NCBI GenBank assembly: GCA_964644025.1
Contig: CAZXVW010000176.1
Coordinates: forward strand, 1 to 9,168
DNA length: 9,168 nucleotides
Direction: 5' to 3'
Origin: CAZXVW01 sp964644025
GTDB taxonomy: Bacteria; Acidobacteriota; Terriglobia; Bryobacterales; Bryobacteraceae
Below the pieces are notes generated by a model. The model searched no databases. It saw only the letters and a list, made by a program, of their open reading frames with translations, and was not told the origin of the DNA. This document shows, piece by piece, positions 7,752 to 9,168 of the stretch (position 1 is its first letter; the number at the start of each line of letters is the position of its first letter). A program made the translations under genes and the position numbers.

Positions 7752-8251
7752 ATGGCGGAGGCGGGATGGCGGGGTGCGAATTGGCTAAGTGTCTTGTTTC
7801 GAGCAGATTGGGGGTTATGGCGGCGAGGTGACCGTGAGCCGGTTTTCGCCCCGCCATGGTTGGCCGGCGTGTACGGCTACGCGCGCTTCGATGGCGCCGG
7901 TGGGTTCGAGCCTCACCGGCTCTCGCGGATGATCGACCGGGTCTTCGAATATGACGAACCCTCCAAGTGGAACGGAGCGAACAAAGTGCGCTTCCGGCGG
8001 CTGCTGCCCAAAGCGGCACGGCCGGACCGCTTTCTCGTCACGATGACTCTGATCGCACCGGGATACTCGACAAAGACGGTGCGTGGGTCTCGGACGACAG
8101 TGACCTCATGTCCTTCAGCGAGTGTGGCGCGCAGCAGGAAGCGATGCTGCTTATGCCGGCTTATGGCTGGGTGCGGGGGGCGATCGGCACGTTCTGTTTG
8201 GAACCTCTCAAGGCGAGACCGTGGGCATGTGAACTGATCCTCGTGAGGTGA
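7752..8251 (+). pseudogene. Unrecognised accessory gene with an apparent frameshift near 8050
   Basis: I do not recognise the family. The coding signal is in one frame from about 7752 to 8047 (for example VYGYARFDGAGGFEPHRLSR and YDEPSKWNGANKVRFRRLLP) and then in the -1 frame to the stop at 8249-8251 (DRTGILDKDGAWVSD, then MLLMPAYGWVRGAIGTF). Each half has GC-rich third positions and natural-looking protein in its own frame, whereas each frame turns into Arg/Ser/Cys-rich noise beyond the switch. This fits a 1-base deletion or a sequencing error. No classic slippery heptamer is visible. Restored, the product would have about 165 residues with no signal peptide or membrane segment. The start at 7752 lacks a ribosome binding site and is uncertain. 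The stop is 2 nt before the next ATG, so the two genes were probably coupled. Confidence 0.6.
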
Positions 8252-8253
8252 CG

Positions 8254-8979
8254 ATGCGCTATGCCAAAGGCTACATCGAGTTGAAGGATGCGAAGGACTT
8301 CCCGCTCCTGCGCCAAGTGTTGCGCTCCGGCTACGTCACGCACCGGCAGTTGTACGAGTTCATGCGGCTGGCCGCCTGCGAACACAGCCGGCCAAGCTTC
8401 AACTAGAGAGTGCAGCGGCCGGTCACCCACGCACTGATCGTGCGAAACGAGTGGCCCGGCTACGGTTGCAACTTCGTCTACTCGGTCGCTCGGGCAGGCG
8501 CGGATCATCTGGTGAGCAAGGGTGAGTTCTTCACCGGACTGGCCGGGGACAAAGGACGCGCACAGCGAGAAGCGGCGGTGCATCACGCCGTGGACGTGAA
8601 CGGGATCTACTTCGCGCTGGCGAGGACCGGCCGACTGGTGAGCTGGACCTGGGGAATCGAGATCCGGTCACAGAACGAACTCACCGGGTTCGGCTTTCAG
8701 AAGGACTACGACGCCGTTGTCACGTTGCGCAGACGCACCGGCCCCGTGGACTTCGCTCTCGAATACGAACGCCGGCCGAAGACGCTGGCCCAGTACCCCG
8801 CGATTCGAAAAGCGATCGAGGGCGAGAAGCGAGTGGACCGCTTCGTCTACCTCGTCCACGCCGTAGTCATCGCCAAGAAGCTGGTCCCCGTCGAAACGCT
8901 GCGCGTCGGCCACACCTACGATCTGCTCATCGTCAAACACGAAGCACACCTCGATCGTGGTCATTTCCGGAAGCCATGA
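8254..8979 (+). pseudogene. Replication-relaxation-like protein interrupted by an in-frame TAG
   Basis: The layout resembles the replication-relaxation family found on plasmids and conjugative elements: an N-terminal winged helix followed by a nuclease-like alpha/beta region. Residues 1-50 (8254-8403) include KDFPLLRQVLRSGYVTHRQLYEF, written here only as a landmark for the helix-turn-helix. Then TAG (8404-8406) stops translation, and the same frame stays open for 190 more codons: HALIVRNE, YSVARAGADHL, the HHAVDVNGIYFAL helix, DYDAVVTL and FALEYERRPKTL, with typical family spacing. The context SRPSFN-stop-RVQR suggests a lost Trp (TGG to TAG), which is inference. Translation could restart at GTG 8410, but that product would lack the DNA-binding domain. 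AGGTG (8246-8250) precedes ATG 8254. The family call is from memory of its pattern and is moderate. Confidence 0.65.
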
Positions 8980-9168
8980 TCGCTCCCATTTGCAGAGCGG
9001 CTTGGATCAAGGGCGCCGTTTTATGCAAATGAATGTATTCGAGGATTTCCTCCGTTCCCGGTTTGGATTCGTATTCCAAATCGATGACCTGGCCCGCAAC
9101 CATCCCGGGATAGCCACAAGCGACAGCCAATTCCCGTATTACGCGAAATCCTTGGAGAGCGAATTTTT
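8933..9168 (-). pseudogene. Polyprenyl diphosphate synthase fragment (IspA-like), truncated and running off the contig
   Basis: Read on the minus strand, the frame is open from the window edge: RVIRELAVACGYPGMVAGQV, then IDLEYESKPG, LEYIHLHKTAPLIQAAL and QMGAIMASG. GMVxGQVxDL and EYIHxHKT...GAI are hallmarks of trans-isoprenyl diphosphate synthases, which extend DMAPP/GPP to farnesyl or geranylgeranyl diphosphate. The N-terminal part with the first DDxxD lies beyond the contig end. Homology stops after MASG (near 8968), and the frame ends 12 codons later at 8933-8935. The second aspartate motif (QxxDDxLD), normally about 40 residues after HKT, is therefore absent, and no other frame downstream supplies it. 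The protein as written would be inactive. Its tail overlaps the replication-relaxation-like gene by 47 bp in convergent orientation. Confidence 0.85.

Noticed and set aside
8047..8075. Programmed -1 ribosomal frameshift
   Set aside because: No X-XXY-YYZ slippery heptamer and no clear downstream stem; a simple indel is the more economical explanation.
8668..8964. Minus-strand open frame that might have supplied the missing C-terminus of the prenyl synthase
   Set aside because: It contains no QxxDDxLD motif and is antisense to the well-patterned plus-strand gene.

Overview
The window is a GC-rich (by eye about 60-65%) bacterial contig, probably from a metagenome or draft assembly, because its first 12 bases match the 3' end of the Illumina TruSeq adapter. 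A lineage such as Acidobacteriota (Bryobacter/Solibacter-like) would fit the gene style, but no marker here proves it. Two ends are incomplete: argininosuccinate synthase is cut at the left edge and a prenyl synthase fragment runs off the right edge.

Layout. (1) Positions 13-2878 hold a compact plus-strand arginine operon: argG (5'-truncated), argH and argR. The argG stop contributes to the argH ribosome binding site, and argH and argR overlap by 4 bp. ArgG and ArgH carry out the last two steps of arginine synthesis (citrulline + aspartate to argininosuccinate, then to arginine + fumarate). ArgR is the arginine-sensing repressor, so product and sensor come from one transcript. (2) Positions 3069-5645 encode a membrane-anchored hybrid histidine kinase (PAS-PAS-HisKA-HATPase-REC-REC) whose first receiver looks degenerate. 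(3) Convergent to it, at 5682-6602 on the minus strand, is a cation diffusion facilitator (CzcD/ZitB type), likely a zinc exporter. (4) Divergent from that, at 6786-7250, is a PrxQ/BCP-type peroxiredoxin lacking the usual i+5 resolving cysteine.

(5) After about 7251 the character changes. About 500 bases hold no supportable gene, only weak hairpins and a T-arm-like motif. Then come two coupled accessory genes, both apparently broken: an unrecognised gene (7752-8251) whose coding signal changes frame near 8050, and a replication-relaxation-like gene (8254-8979) interrupted by a single in-frame TAG. The latter overlaps, tail to tail, a fragment of a polyprenyl (farnesyl/geranylgeranyl) diphosphate synthase on the minus strand, whose homology stops abruptly near 8968. 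The right end therefore looks like a decayed mobile-element remnant joined to a truncated housekeeping gene, or a chimeric assembly join. No integrase, transposase, CRISPR array, rRNA or complete tRNA was seen.
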